NCBI GenBank assembly: GCA_946183145.1
Contig: CAMGZM010000001.1
Location: 1-64,000, forward strand
Length of the DNA stretch: 64,000 nt
Source: an uncultured Fretibacterium sp.
GTDB taxonomy: Bacteria > Synergistota > Synergistia > Synergistales > Aminobacteriaceae
Direction: 5' to 3'
The notes beneath the pieces were generated by a model, which saw only the letters and a program-made list of their open reading frames with translations, ran no database searches and was not told the DNA's origin. This document shows positions 45,604 to 54,500 of the stretch, piece after piece (positions within the stretch are counted from its first letter, which is position 1; each line of letters begins with the position of its first letter). A program made the translations under genes and the position numbers.

Positions 45604-46236
45604 ATGAACAGAGCCGAATTTATGCGCAACTACTGGAGCTATTACATTATGCTCGAAGGAAAATTCATCAATACCTTGAATTATGTTGAGCTGTCAAAGC
45701 ATAACTACAATACATACTCAAATGAATACGCTGCTTTGCTTCAGTCAATCGGGGCTGAACTTGACTCGTTCTTCAAAGTATTCTGCAACCTGCAAAAATC
45801 CACCATCACAGATTATGCGAAATACATTACAACGAATTATCCCGATGTATTAACTCAGGAGATTGAGATTAACGCTTACGGCATATCGTTTGAGCCGTTC
45901 AAAAATTGGAGTACGCAGCAGCCCGGAAAGTCTTTATCATGGTGGACAGCTTTCACGGACATAAAGCATAACAGGACAGCAAACATAAACAAAGCCTCGC
46001 TCGAAAACGTGATGCATATTCTTGGGGCTTTGTGCCTGCTTGAGATGAAATATTTGCTGATAATTACGAATGGCACAGACAAGATAAATGTACCTGATAG
46101 AGAGTCAGCCATATTTACCTTTAGACGCTGGCCACGAAATTACATCAGTAACATAGGAGCTGAAGTAACCCTCAGTGAAAATGGTGAATACATGACAATA
46201 ATTGATGGCGGAGAAATAAAATCCCCCTCATCATAA
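45604..46236 (+). CDS. Cytoplasmic helical protein of unknown function
   Basis: 210 residues when started at ATG 45604 (GAAAGGA about 12 bases upstream); an earlier ATG at 45589 sits on that site and the longer frame overlaps the previous gene. The sequence is helix-rich with many Tyr and Trp (NRAEFMRNYWSYYIML near the start), and there is no signal peptide. The overall look recalls HEPN/AbiV-like helical proteins, but no RxxxxH motif is seen, so I leave it unassigned. Last gene of the A/T-rich group. Confidence 0.5.
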   Translation: MNRAEFMRNYWSYYIMLEGKFINTLNYVELSKHNYNTYSNEYAALLQSIGAELDSFFKVFCNLQKSTITDYAKYITTNYPDVLTQEIEINAYGISFEPFKNWSTQQPGKSLSWWTAFTDIKHNRTANINKASLENVMHILGALCLLEMKYLLIITNGTDKINVPDRESAIFTFRRWPRNYISNIGAEVTLSENGEYMTIIDGGEIKSPSS

Positions 46237-46258
46237 CAGCAAGGGGGAAAATTTTTTT
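46223..46258. terminator. Bidirectional terminator
   Basis: CCCCCT (46223-46228) pairs with AGGGGG (46242-46247), with TTTTTTTT after it on the plus strand and ATTTTATTT on the minus strand. It lies between convergent genes and can serve both. Confidence 0.85.
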
Positions 46259-47550
46259 TACATTCGCGACAAACTAAATGCCTTCACGCACGCATTAGCA
46301 CCAATCCCGAATCCGTCTGTCCACTTCACGCCGTCAGCAGAAAAATAACTCTCATTGCGATTCACTTCTGCATTCTCGGAATAGCTTTTCACTTTCATCT
46401 CAGCAGGAACGAATCCCCCCGGCAATCTCAACACAACCGAGAAATATTCCCCCTCTTTCAGCGCAAATCTCTCATCAAGATTCACTGTGTGATACCCCGC
46501 ATATTCCTGCATTCCTTTCATGTTCGCAATCATTTCGCCGTCAACAGGCCGTGAAGGAAATTTTTTCCCGTGATGATACACATACACTTCATACGCTGAA
46601 TTATTCATGAGCGTGTAGAATGAGACTTCACGGAGCGACTCACTTTTTCCCGTAACCCTGAAGACATTAGCGCACCAAGAATATTTTACGGACTTGCAGA
46701 ATCCTAAATCATCATGGCCGTAACTTTTCAGCCTCTTGTTATGACGTTCAACAATAAACGCTGTCCCGCCCGAATTGTATTGCTCGTAAGGCATCCAGAA
46801 ATATCCGCCCTCACTGCCCCGCATTTTTCCCCAAGAATTTTTGACGAACCACGCGCCGTTACGCTCAGGACGAGGGGAAAAATTTTCACGCGGAAATTCA
46901 TCATCCCATCCCGCAAGTAGCACATCATGATTCGTTGACCGTCCGTGTGAGTTGTTAAAGTATGTATAGCGGTTGTTTATTGTGTGATAGTTGTTAGGGT
47001 CGCTGTATATGCTGATGACTATTGCGCCGTGATTCATGATCAGTGATTTCTTTGCTGAGTCATTCAGTACTGCATTCCCTGAAAGAAAATATGCGTCTCT
47101 GAGTCTCATTACGCGCTTGTATTTCTCCGGGGATTTCCTCGTCAAGGCTTTCTTCTGCGAGTCGTTCAGCGTCGTCGAATATGGGAGGCTCTTTTCGTCT
47201 GTCGGTGCTGAGAGTCTCGCCATTAACGCAACGGGCATGAATACATTTCCTTCAAGACTCAACGTCCCTGACTTTATGCGCGAGGAAAAATTACGGTGCT
47301 TCACCGAGTCCCTGTAACAGTAAAACGCAGTCTGCATTTCCGAGAGATCCGGCACTTTCCCGAGTCCCTTTGTCAGCCAGTTCGACTCCATCGCTCCCAA
47401 TGCCGCGAACGCCCAGCAAGGCCCGGGGATTCCCTGATGTTTTACGCTCGTTATCCGGTTGAGTTCGCGCAAGTCATATCTTGACGGAAGAGCATCGGAA
47501 ATTTTCACAGTAAGAAGCAAAAATGTTATCATCAGACAAATTTTTTTCAC
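46258..47550 (-). CDS. Secreted papain-family (C1) cysteine protease with C-terminal lectin-like domain
   Basis: 430 residues. Signal peptide MKKICLMITFLLLTVKISDA, then a C1 peptidase domain with no propeptide. The active site is GPCWAFAALGAMES near residue 43 (Cys), STNHDVLLAGWDD near 217 (His) and WFVKNSWG near 243 (Asn). The last 150 residues form a beta domain of the kind found after bacterial C1A proteases (AYEVYVYHHGKK, AGYHTVNLDERFALKEGEYFSVVL). The product is probably secreted or cell-surface and degrades host or dietary proteins. Monocistronic with a shared terminator. Confidence 0.9.
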   Translation of the reverse strand: MKKICLMITFLLLTVKISDALPSRYDLRELNRITSVKHQGIPGPCWAFAALGAMESNWLTKGLGKVPDLSEMQTAFYCYRDSVKHRNFSSRIKSGTLSLEGNVFMPVALMARLSAPTDEKSLPYSTTLNDSQKKALTRKSPEKYKRVMRLRDAYFLSGNAVLNDSAKKSLIMNHGAIVISIYSDPNNYHTINNRYTYFNNSHGRSTNHDVLLAGWDDEFPRENFSPRPERNGAWFVKNSWGKMRGSEGGYFWMPYEQYNSGGTAFIVERHNKRLKSYGHDDLGFCKSVKYSWCANVFRVTGKSESLREVSFYTLMNNSAYEVYVYHHGKKFPSRPVDGEMIANMKGMQEYAGYHTVNLDERFALKEGEYFSVVLRLPGGFVPAEMKVKSYSENAEVNRNESYFSADGVKWTDGFGIGANACVKAFSLSRM

Positions 47551-47596
47551 GTTATAATCACCCTCGTAAATTTTACCCTGAAAGAAGGTCTTTATT

Positions 47597-48031
47597 CTGT
47601 CATATAACTTTTACGGCTGGAAAAATTCCGGCCATGTTCACGCTGTCAACGATAATTATCACGGCATAATTACTCCCTGCGATTTATACGACTCACTTCT
47701 TCATGTCTGGTGCGAATATACATGCACTCCGCGTTTGCGCCATGAATGGACGACGGACAATCCTACGTTAGGCCAGTGCGCTATAACGTCATTCCTCGCA
47801 CAGGATATTTTCGGCGGGAAAGTTTACGGCATTCCGACAGAGAACGGAAATTTTCACTGCTACAACGTCGTGAATGATTACGCGTTTGATTTGACGAGCG
47901 AGCAATTCGGAGATGAGATTCTGAATTACACGGGAAATCCTGAACAGTCAAGGGAGATTCATTTTCAGCGCAAAGAGAAGAAAGAACGATACGAATATTT
48001 ATGCGCCAAACTCAAGGAGCGTTGCGCGTAA
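47597..48031 (+). CDS. YunG-like protein, non-ATG start
   Basis: About 144 residues. The frame is continuous from 47594; there is no ATG before the middle, so CTG at 47597 (or ATT at 47594), after GAAAGAAGG, is the likely start. An internal TTG at 47735 would cut the conserved core. The motif TTDNPTLGQCAITSFLAQDIFGG matches the YunG family (WtxxNPxxGQCxvTal), which is widespread and of unknown biochemical role. It overlaps the permease start (TAATG), so the two are translationally coupled. Confidence 0.6.
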   Translation: MSYNFYGWKNSGHVHAVNDNYHGIITPCDLYDSLLHVWCEYTCTPRLRHEWTTDNPTLGQCAITSFLAQDIFGGKVYGIPTENGNFHCYNVVNDYAFDLTSEQFGDEILNYTGNPEQSREIHFQRKEKKERYEYLCAKLKERCA

Positions 48032-48963
48032 TGTGGTTCATTCTGACAATCGCGGCAATGTTCATGTGGGGCTGCGCTGATGTCTTCTACAAATTGAGCA
48101 TGGACAACGATAACCCGGACTCCTATCTTGAAGTCGCCGTAACATTAGGACTCATTATGGGATTGCTTGTGCCGATTCTGATTCCGTTCAGCGAATCAGG
48201 ACTCCCAATCACACAGCTCATGCGTGAAAATTTGCTCTTTATGCTTGTGCCGGTTGGTTACGGTGTATCGATGCTCTACAGCAATATAGGACTCAAATTT
48301 CTTGAAGTCTCTGTATTCTCGCCATTGCAGAACGCTTCAGGAGCATTCCCCGTAATATTTCTCGTTGTGTACTACATAGTGAGCGGGCGCGGTGAAATTC
48401 TGCGCGAGGAAGTTACTTCTTTCGACATGGCCGGAACTGTCTTGATCGTCTGCGGAATAATTGCACTCTCATTCGCTGAACAGAGATTAGCGGGCGTTAA
48501 GGCTGACAGGAAACGCATAGGCGCGGCGGCGTTGTTGTTCCCGCTGATATTCTGCATTTTCGACACGTTAGAGACTGTAGTCTGCGCGATAATTCTTGAC
48601 GGTGATACTGTAGATGAGGCTGATTTGAGTCGTCTTTACGGTGCTGTGTTCTTTGTCATCGGGTTAATATGCTGGCTGTATATCTGGCATAAGCGCGGGA
48701 GAATCTTCAACCCTTTCACGAGGTCAAACGCTCCGAGAATTTTTGCGGCGGTCTGCGAGTGCACAGCGTATATCTTCTACGTTTACGCAATAGGGCAGAA
48801 GCCTCTTTTTGTTGCGCCTATTATCGCGTCATTCTGCGTTGTCTCGGTCATATTGTCGCATATCTTCCTTCATGAGAGGCTCGAACGTTCGCGCTTTGTC
48901 TGCGTTATGTTCATAATCGTCGGAATTGTTCTGCTCGGAATCTCTGAAGGCTTGTCGTATTAA
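48031..48963 (+). CDS. DMT/EamA-family permease
   Basis: 310 residues from ATG at 48031, overlapping the stop of the YunG-like gene (TAATG); GGAGC lies 11 bases upstream. Ten hydrophobic segments and the two-repeat layout of drug/metabolite transporters (MWFILTIAAMFMWGCADVFYK at the start, SFCVVSVILSHIFLHERLE near 275). The substrate is unknown. It is followed without a gap by an ABC ATPase, in the place where an ABC permease would be expected. Confidence 0.8.
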   Translation: MWFILTIAAMFMWGCADVFYKLSMDNDNPDSYLEVAVTLGLIMGLLVPILIPFSESGLPITQLMRENLLFMLVPVGYGVSMLYSNIGLKFLEVSVFSPLQNASGAFPVIFLVVYYIVSGRGEILREEVTSFDMAGTVLIVCGIIALSFAEQRLAGVKADRKRIGAAALLFPLIFCIFDTLETVVCAIILDGDTVDEADLSRLYGAVFFVIGLICWLYIWHKRGRIFNPFTRSNAPRIFAAVCECTAYIFYVYAIGQKPLFVAPIIASFCVVSVILSHIFLHERLERSRFVCVMFIIVGIVLLGISEGLSY

Positions 48964-49725
48964 GTGTACAGTCTCAGGAATCTTTATGCGTCTTACGGGA
49001 AGAAATCAGTCCTCCGTGATTTGTCGCTCGATATTCCCCCCGGACTCGTGTCATTAATCGGCCCTAACGGTTCGGGGAAATCGACTCTTCTGCGAGTTCT
49101 TTCGGGATTAATGCCGTATTCGGGGAATGTATTGCTTCATGGCCGGGAGGTGAAAACTTTTTCCCGCCGTGAAATTTCTCGTAATGTCGCGTTCGTCATG
49201 AGCAGTAACAACTTCAGGCCGTCTTACCCTTTTAGCGTCCGGGAAATCATAGAGATGGGGAGGCTTCCTCACAGGGGAATTTTCACACGGCTGACTCATT
49301 ATGACAATGAGATAATCAATCATTCAGCCGAAATTTTGGGGATAAGTCATCTTCTTTCACGCGGCATTATGACTCTCTCTGACGGTGAAAGGCAGCTTGC
49401 GTTTATCGCGTGTTCATTGGCGCAAAGCACTGAAACAATCCTTCTTGATGAACCTACGAGCGCATTAGACCCGGACAAATCCGCAAAAGTTTTCGCGTTA
49501 TTGAGGACTCTTTCTGATGACGGAAGGAGTATTATTGCTGCTGTTCATGACATAAATTTATCGCTGTCATATTCTGATTATTACATTGCGGTGAAGGGAG
49601 GCGAATTGATTTCACACGGACAAAAAATTTCTGCTGAAGTTCTGCACGGTTTATACGGAACAAAATTTATCCCATATCACAATGATGAAAGGAATGATTC
49701 AATGTGGCGCGCATTGCCGGAATAA
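48964..49725 (+). CDS. ABC transporter ATP-binding protein, FecE/BtuD type
   Basis: 253 residues starting at GTG directly after the permease stop. Walker A GPNGSGKST at residues 33-41, signature LSDGERQLAFIA near 138 (LSDGE rather than LSGGQ), Walker B TILLDEPTSALDP near 158, and switch histidine AVHDINLS near 195. It resembles ATPases for iron-siderophore, haem or cobalamin import. It needs a FecCD-type membrane partner, which is not coded in the window. The end overlaps the binding-protein gene. Confidence 0.88.
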   Translation: MYSLRNLYASYGKKSVLRDLSLDIPPGLVSLIGPNGSGKSTLLRVLSGLMPYSGNVLLHGREVKTFSRREISRNVAFVMSSNNFRPSYPFSVREIIEMGRLPHRGIFTRLTHYDNEIINHSAEILGISHLLSRGIMTLSDGERQLAFIACSLAQSTETILLDEPTSALDPDKSAKVFALLRTLSDDGRSIIAAVHDINLSLSYSDYYIAVKGGELISHGQKISAEVLHGLYGTKFIPYHNDERNDSMWRALPE

Positions 49726-50534
49726 TATTGATGATGATGATGATTTCTCCTGTTAATGCTGAGACATTGCGGGTAATTTCGCTTTATCCCGGGCATTCGG
49801 ATAACATTTCAGCGATGGGGGGGAATCTCGTAGCTTTGTCGGAAAATGATGATGATGATTTGCTGCCTGAATTGCCGCGAATCTCTCTGCGTTCGGGTGC
49901 TGAAAGAATTTTGTCGCTGAAGCCTGATGTGATTATCACACGTCCGTTTGCTGAGAGAATCAACCCGAATATGTATGACGTTCTCAGGCGTTCGGGTGTT
50001 AAGGTGATAAGCATTGACCCGCCGAAATGGGACGATTTCCCCGCATATCTCGTAACGCTCGCTGAGAGTCTCAATCTCAATCCCATAAACGGAATCTCAC
50101 GGCTAAATTCTGCGCTTGAAGGACTCGAATCACCGTCAGCAAAATCACCCCGCGTATTTCTCGAAGCGACATCAAGAGAGATTCACACTTGCGCCCCGGA
50201 CTCATGGCCCGCGAGACTCATATCTCTTGCAGGAGGCGTGAACGTTGCAGATGACGCAAAGCCCCTCAGGAACGGAAGCACTATAGCTCCTTACGGCGTA
50301 GAACGTGTATTGAGGAACGCAGAAAGCATTGACGTTTACATCATACAGACAGGCGCAATGAATCCTGCGACAATAAACACCTTCAAGGCTCGTGAATGGT
50401 CATCAGCTTTATCACATGCGAGAGTCTGCGAGATTCCCGAAAAGTATATCAGCCGTCCTTCACTCTTGGGACTCGAAAAGGGGATAAAGATTTTGCGTCA
50501 AATTTTCACGGAGGACTCAGAAAATGCCCGGTAA
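49704..50534 (+). CDS. Periplasmic binding protein, siderophore/cobalamin type (class III)
   Basis: 276 residues from GTG at 49704, overlapping the ATPase by 22 bases. Signal peptide RIAGIILMMMMISPVNA. Features of the FepB/BtuF group: LRVISLYPGHSDNISAMGG near the mature start, RILSLKPDVIITRPF near residue 70, and RVFLEATSREIHTCAPDSW near 150. It would deliver a chelated metal or corrinoid to a FecCD-type permease. The ATPase partner is adjacent but the permease is missing. Its 3' end overlaps the AIR-synthase-like gene. Confidence 0.82.
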   Translation: MARIAGIILMMMMISPVNAETLRVISLYPGHSDNISAMGGNLVALSENDDDDLLPELPRISLRSGAERILSLKPDVIITRPFAERINPNMYDVLRRSGVKVISIDPPKWDDFPAYLVTLAESLNLNPINGISRLNSALEGLESPSAKSPRVFLEATSREIHTCAPDSWPARLISLAGGVNVADDAKPLRNGSTIAPYGVERVLRNAESIDVYIIQTGAMNPATINTFKAREWSSALSHARVCEIPEKYISRPSLLGLEKGIKILRQIFTEDSENAR

Positions 50535-51474
50535 ATTACAGCCTGAAATTTTGCGCTCGAATGTCCTCGATTTTACGGGAGCAGTGAGAAGTGATTTGCT
50601 TGTCGGCGGGGGAATTGGCGAGGACGCAGCGTTAATCCGTGTGCCTGATGGAATACTCGTAGCAGCTTCAGACCCCGTAACAGGCGCGGCGAAAAATGCC
50701 GGGCGACTCCTCGTACACATCAACGCAAACGATATAGCGTGCAAGGGCGGCGATCCTTCATGGCTCATCGTAACATTAATCGTGCCTGACTCAATGGGCG
50801 CGGGATATGTTCATGACATTATGCGCGAAATTCACGAGACTTGCGCGGAAATGGGAATCGCTATCGCAGGAGGACACACGGAACTCACAGACCGTTACGC
50901 ACAGCCAGTAATTTCCGGGACAATGCTGGGAATGACTCATCACGAACTCAGCGCGAAAAGGATTGTTCAAGGGGATTTGATTCTTGTTACAGGGCATTGC
51001 GGACTTGAGGGAATGAGCATAATTTCTCACGACAAGCCGGAACTTTTCACGGAAATTTTCACGCCTCAAGAGATGAATGTGATTCGCTCGTGGGGTAATG
51101 ATTTCTCGGTTGTGAAGCCTGCAAAGATTCTCCGTGATTACGCGGTGTACATGCACGATCCTACAGAGGGCGGACTCAACGGAGCGTTTTACGAGATGCA
51201 GGAAGGAAGCGGACTCGGCATTGAGCTATTCAGGGACAATATACCCGTATCACCGTTGACATTAAGAGCGTCTGAAAGACTGCGTTTTGATCCGTACAAT
51301 CTCATATCGTCGGGAATGCTTGCGGCTGTGATTCCTTCTGAGAGAGTCGCGGATGCAAAATCCGAATTAGAGTCAGCGGGAATAATTTACGGGATTGCGG
51401 GAAGGTTTGTCGACGGGAAAAAATTATCACTCAGCACAAACGAGGAATTATGGCGGATTTTGGGAATGTTATGA
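50524..51474 (+). CDS. AIR synthase-related protein (PurM/HypE/ThiL fold)
   Basis: 316 residues. IGEDAALIRVPDGILVAASDPV near residue 30, then INANDIACKGGDPSWL near 68, AIAGGHTELTD near 115 and MHDPTEGGLNGAFYEM near 198 are the ATP/Mg-binding features of the PurM superfamily. HypE-like proteins dehydrate thiocarboxamide on [NiFe]-hydrogenase; PurM, ThiL and SelD have other substrates. No hyp, thi or sel gene is near, so the role is undefined. It overlaps the binding-protein gene by 11 bases. Confidence 0.82.
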   Translation: MPGKLQPEILRSNVLDFTGAVRSDLLVGGGIGEDAALIRVPDGILVAASDPVTGAAKNAGRLLVHINANDIACKGGDPSWLIVTLIVPDSMGAGYVHDIMREIHETCAEMGIAIAGGHTELTDRYAQPVISGTMLGMTHHELSAKRIVQGDLILVTGHCGLEGMSIISHDKPELFTEIFTPQEMNVIRSWGNDFSVVKPAKILRDYAVYMHDPTEGGLNGAFYEMQEGSGLGIELFRDNIPVSPLTLRASERLRFDPYNLISSGMLAAVIPSERVADAKSELESAGIIYGIAGRFVDGKKLSLSTNEELWRILGML

Positions 51475-51576
51475 AACGTGAAAAAATTTTGCTTGAATAT
51501 AATTTTGGGACATGCCGATAACTTTCTGACATGTATAATATCCGCGTTAATTCCAATATAATGAAAGGTGGTCTCA

Positions 51577-54500
51577 ATGTCCATCCGTAAAATTTTGTCA
51601 TATTCTGCCGCATTCCTCGCAATAATTCTCATTTTTCCGGGAATATGCTTCTCAGAAATCACATCAATATCACAGCTCAACAATCCGCAATACAGAGTCG
51701 GTTCTGACTCCGGCGGGCCAGTTCTCGAAAGAACGAGGGAAAATCTCCCGAACGCTCAAATCTTCAAGTACAACGACTTCCTGAGCCAGTATTTTGCGCT
51801 TCAGTCTGGGAAAATTGACGCTCTCGTAGCAAATGAGTCTGAATTTATCTCGGCCGTGAACAACGGACTCGAAAATGTCAGGATTCTCCCCGGCTATTTA
51901 GGCAAACCAGTACCGACAGCCGCAGGGATTTCGGAACGTTCAGAGATTCCAGGCCTCAAGGAGAAATTCAACGCATTCATAGCGGGGCTTAAGTCTGACG
52001 GAACATTATCGGACATGTACAAACGCTGGGTATACGACAATGATCACAATATGCCGGTGATTGATGTCCCGGAAAAATCAGATATTCACCTCACTATAGC
52101 CACTACAGGAGTCGTAATGCCGTTCAGCTTCTACATCAACAAGGACGTTACAGGCTATGACATTGAGCTTGGACGGAGATTCGCGGCTTATATCGGAGCA
52201 ACTGTTGAGTTCAAGATTTACGGATTCGGAAGCATATTGATGGCTCTCAAAAGCGGGGCTGCTGATATTGCTCTCTCGAATCTTTATGTTACACGTGAAA
52301 CTGAAGAGAGCGTAACTTTCTCCGATATTGTTGTCGATGTAAACTGCATTGTTGCTGTTCATGATGACGGGAAATCGCACGCAGTCCACGCAAAAACTTC
52401 AACAGGAAATTTTGAGGCTTTCAGGGGAAAACGTATCGGAGTTTTTACAGGTTCAGTGCAGTATGAAATGGTGCAGAACTCTATACCAGGCGCGGAAATT
52501 ATGTATTTCGACTCACTTGCGAACATAATCGGCTCTCTTGTAGAAGGAAAAATTGACGCTGCTGCCGTTGACGAGACTATAGCGTCTGAAGCTGAGAAAA
52601 CTAACCGCAGTTTGACGCACATGAATGAGCCTCTCGGTGTTTCTGAGACTGCGTTTCTTTTCCCGAAATCCCCGGCAAATAATCCCCTCGCTGATGAGAT
52701 TAACGAGTATATACGGCGGATAAAATCAGACGGAACACTTGACGAGATCCGCGCAATATGGTTAGGAGATGACGAGAGCAAAAAGATTCTCCCCGATTAC
52801 AGCAATTATCCCGCAACGAACGGAATAATACGAATCGCCGCTGACAATATGACTCCAATATTCTCATACATGAAAGACGGAAAACTCACAGGACACGACA
52901 TTGATATTATCGCCCGTTTCTGCAAGGAGAAAGGTTACAGGCCCGACATAAGCATAATCAATTTCACGGGCGTAATTCCCGCAGTAAGCTCCGGTAAATG
53001 TGATATGGGCATGTGCGGAATCACAATGACACCCGAACGCGCCGAGTCCGTGAGATTCTCTGAGCCTGTATGCGCTCTGAACAGCGTTATGCTCCTCAAA
53101 TCATCAGCGCAGACTCAGCCGTCCCAAAAAGTAGCAACATCACGAACACCAAAATATTCGACTCTCGCACAGCTTGACGGAAAACCGATAGGAGTTCAGA
53201 CGGGTGTTTTTGAGTGGGCCGATTTCGTTCAAAAGACTATGCCGCGTTCGAAGGTTGTTTACTTTAACACTTTTGCAGACATCGCCGCCGCTCTTAAGAC
53301 TCGCAAGATTGAGGCATTCCTCGTTGATGAGCCTATATATAACCTCATGGCCGCAGAAGACAAGAATTTGGCAAGAATTGACGCGAAAATTGACGACACA
53401 TATAACATTGCTTACGGTTTCCCGAAAAACGCAAAGGGCAAAAAGTTATGTGATGAAATGAGCGAGTATATTCGCAAACTCAAAGCAAGCGGTGAACTTG
53501 ACGCAATCATAGCGAAATGGGAAGGAAATAACGAATCCGCAAAGACTCTCCCTGACTATAAGAATTTCCCCGCGCATAATGGTGTTCTCACTATGGCGAC
53601 TGAAGGCGAGTACCCCCCGTTCAACTATTACAGGGGGAAAGAAATCACAGGATTTGAGATTGACCTTGCCGCAAGATTCTGTGAGGCTTACGGTTACGGA
53701 CTTGATGTTACGTCTATGGCTTGGGACGCGATAATCAGCGCAATAGTTTCCGGGAAATTTGACTTTGCCGGGGCTTATCTGGATACTGCTGAAGCTCATA
53801 CGGACAATATATATTTCTCAGAACCTTACGCGCATGGCCGCTCCGTTATGGCGTGCCTAAGAGCAGAAGACTTACACGTTCAGGCCGTCCGCAAAACGAA
53901 TGAGAGAACACAAAAGTATAAGCACCTCTCAGACCTTGACGGAAAACCCATCGGAATGCAGCCGGGTATAATCGACTGGGAGGAATGGGCCGCTGAAAAT
54001 CTCCCTCACTCGAAAATACATTACTACAACACATACCCCGATTTAGTTTCAGCCCTCAAGACCCACAAGATTGAAGGCTTACTTATTGATTCTCCAGTTC
54101 TCGCACTCATGGCCGCCGAGGATAACACACTTGCGTATATTGATGAGCCTGTCGGAAAACCTTTCGGATATTCATTCTTTGCCGCTCAGACAGAAGCAGG
54201 GAAAAAACTTTGTGATGAAATTAGTGAATATATCCGCAAAATCAAATCGAACGGTAAACTTGACGCAATATTATCGAAATGGCAGGGAGCAGACGAATCC
54301 GCAAAAATCCCGCCCGACTTCAAGAGTCTTCCCGCGAAAAAAGGAACACTCACATACGCCGCTGAAGGAAGTTACCCGCCTTTCAACTACTACAAAGGCA
54401 CGGAATTAGCCGGAATTGATATTGATATTGCTGTAGAATTTTGCCGGGCATATGGTTACGGGCTTAATGTTCAGACGATGTTTTTTGACGCTACGATTCC

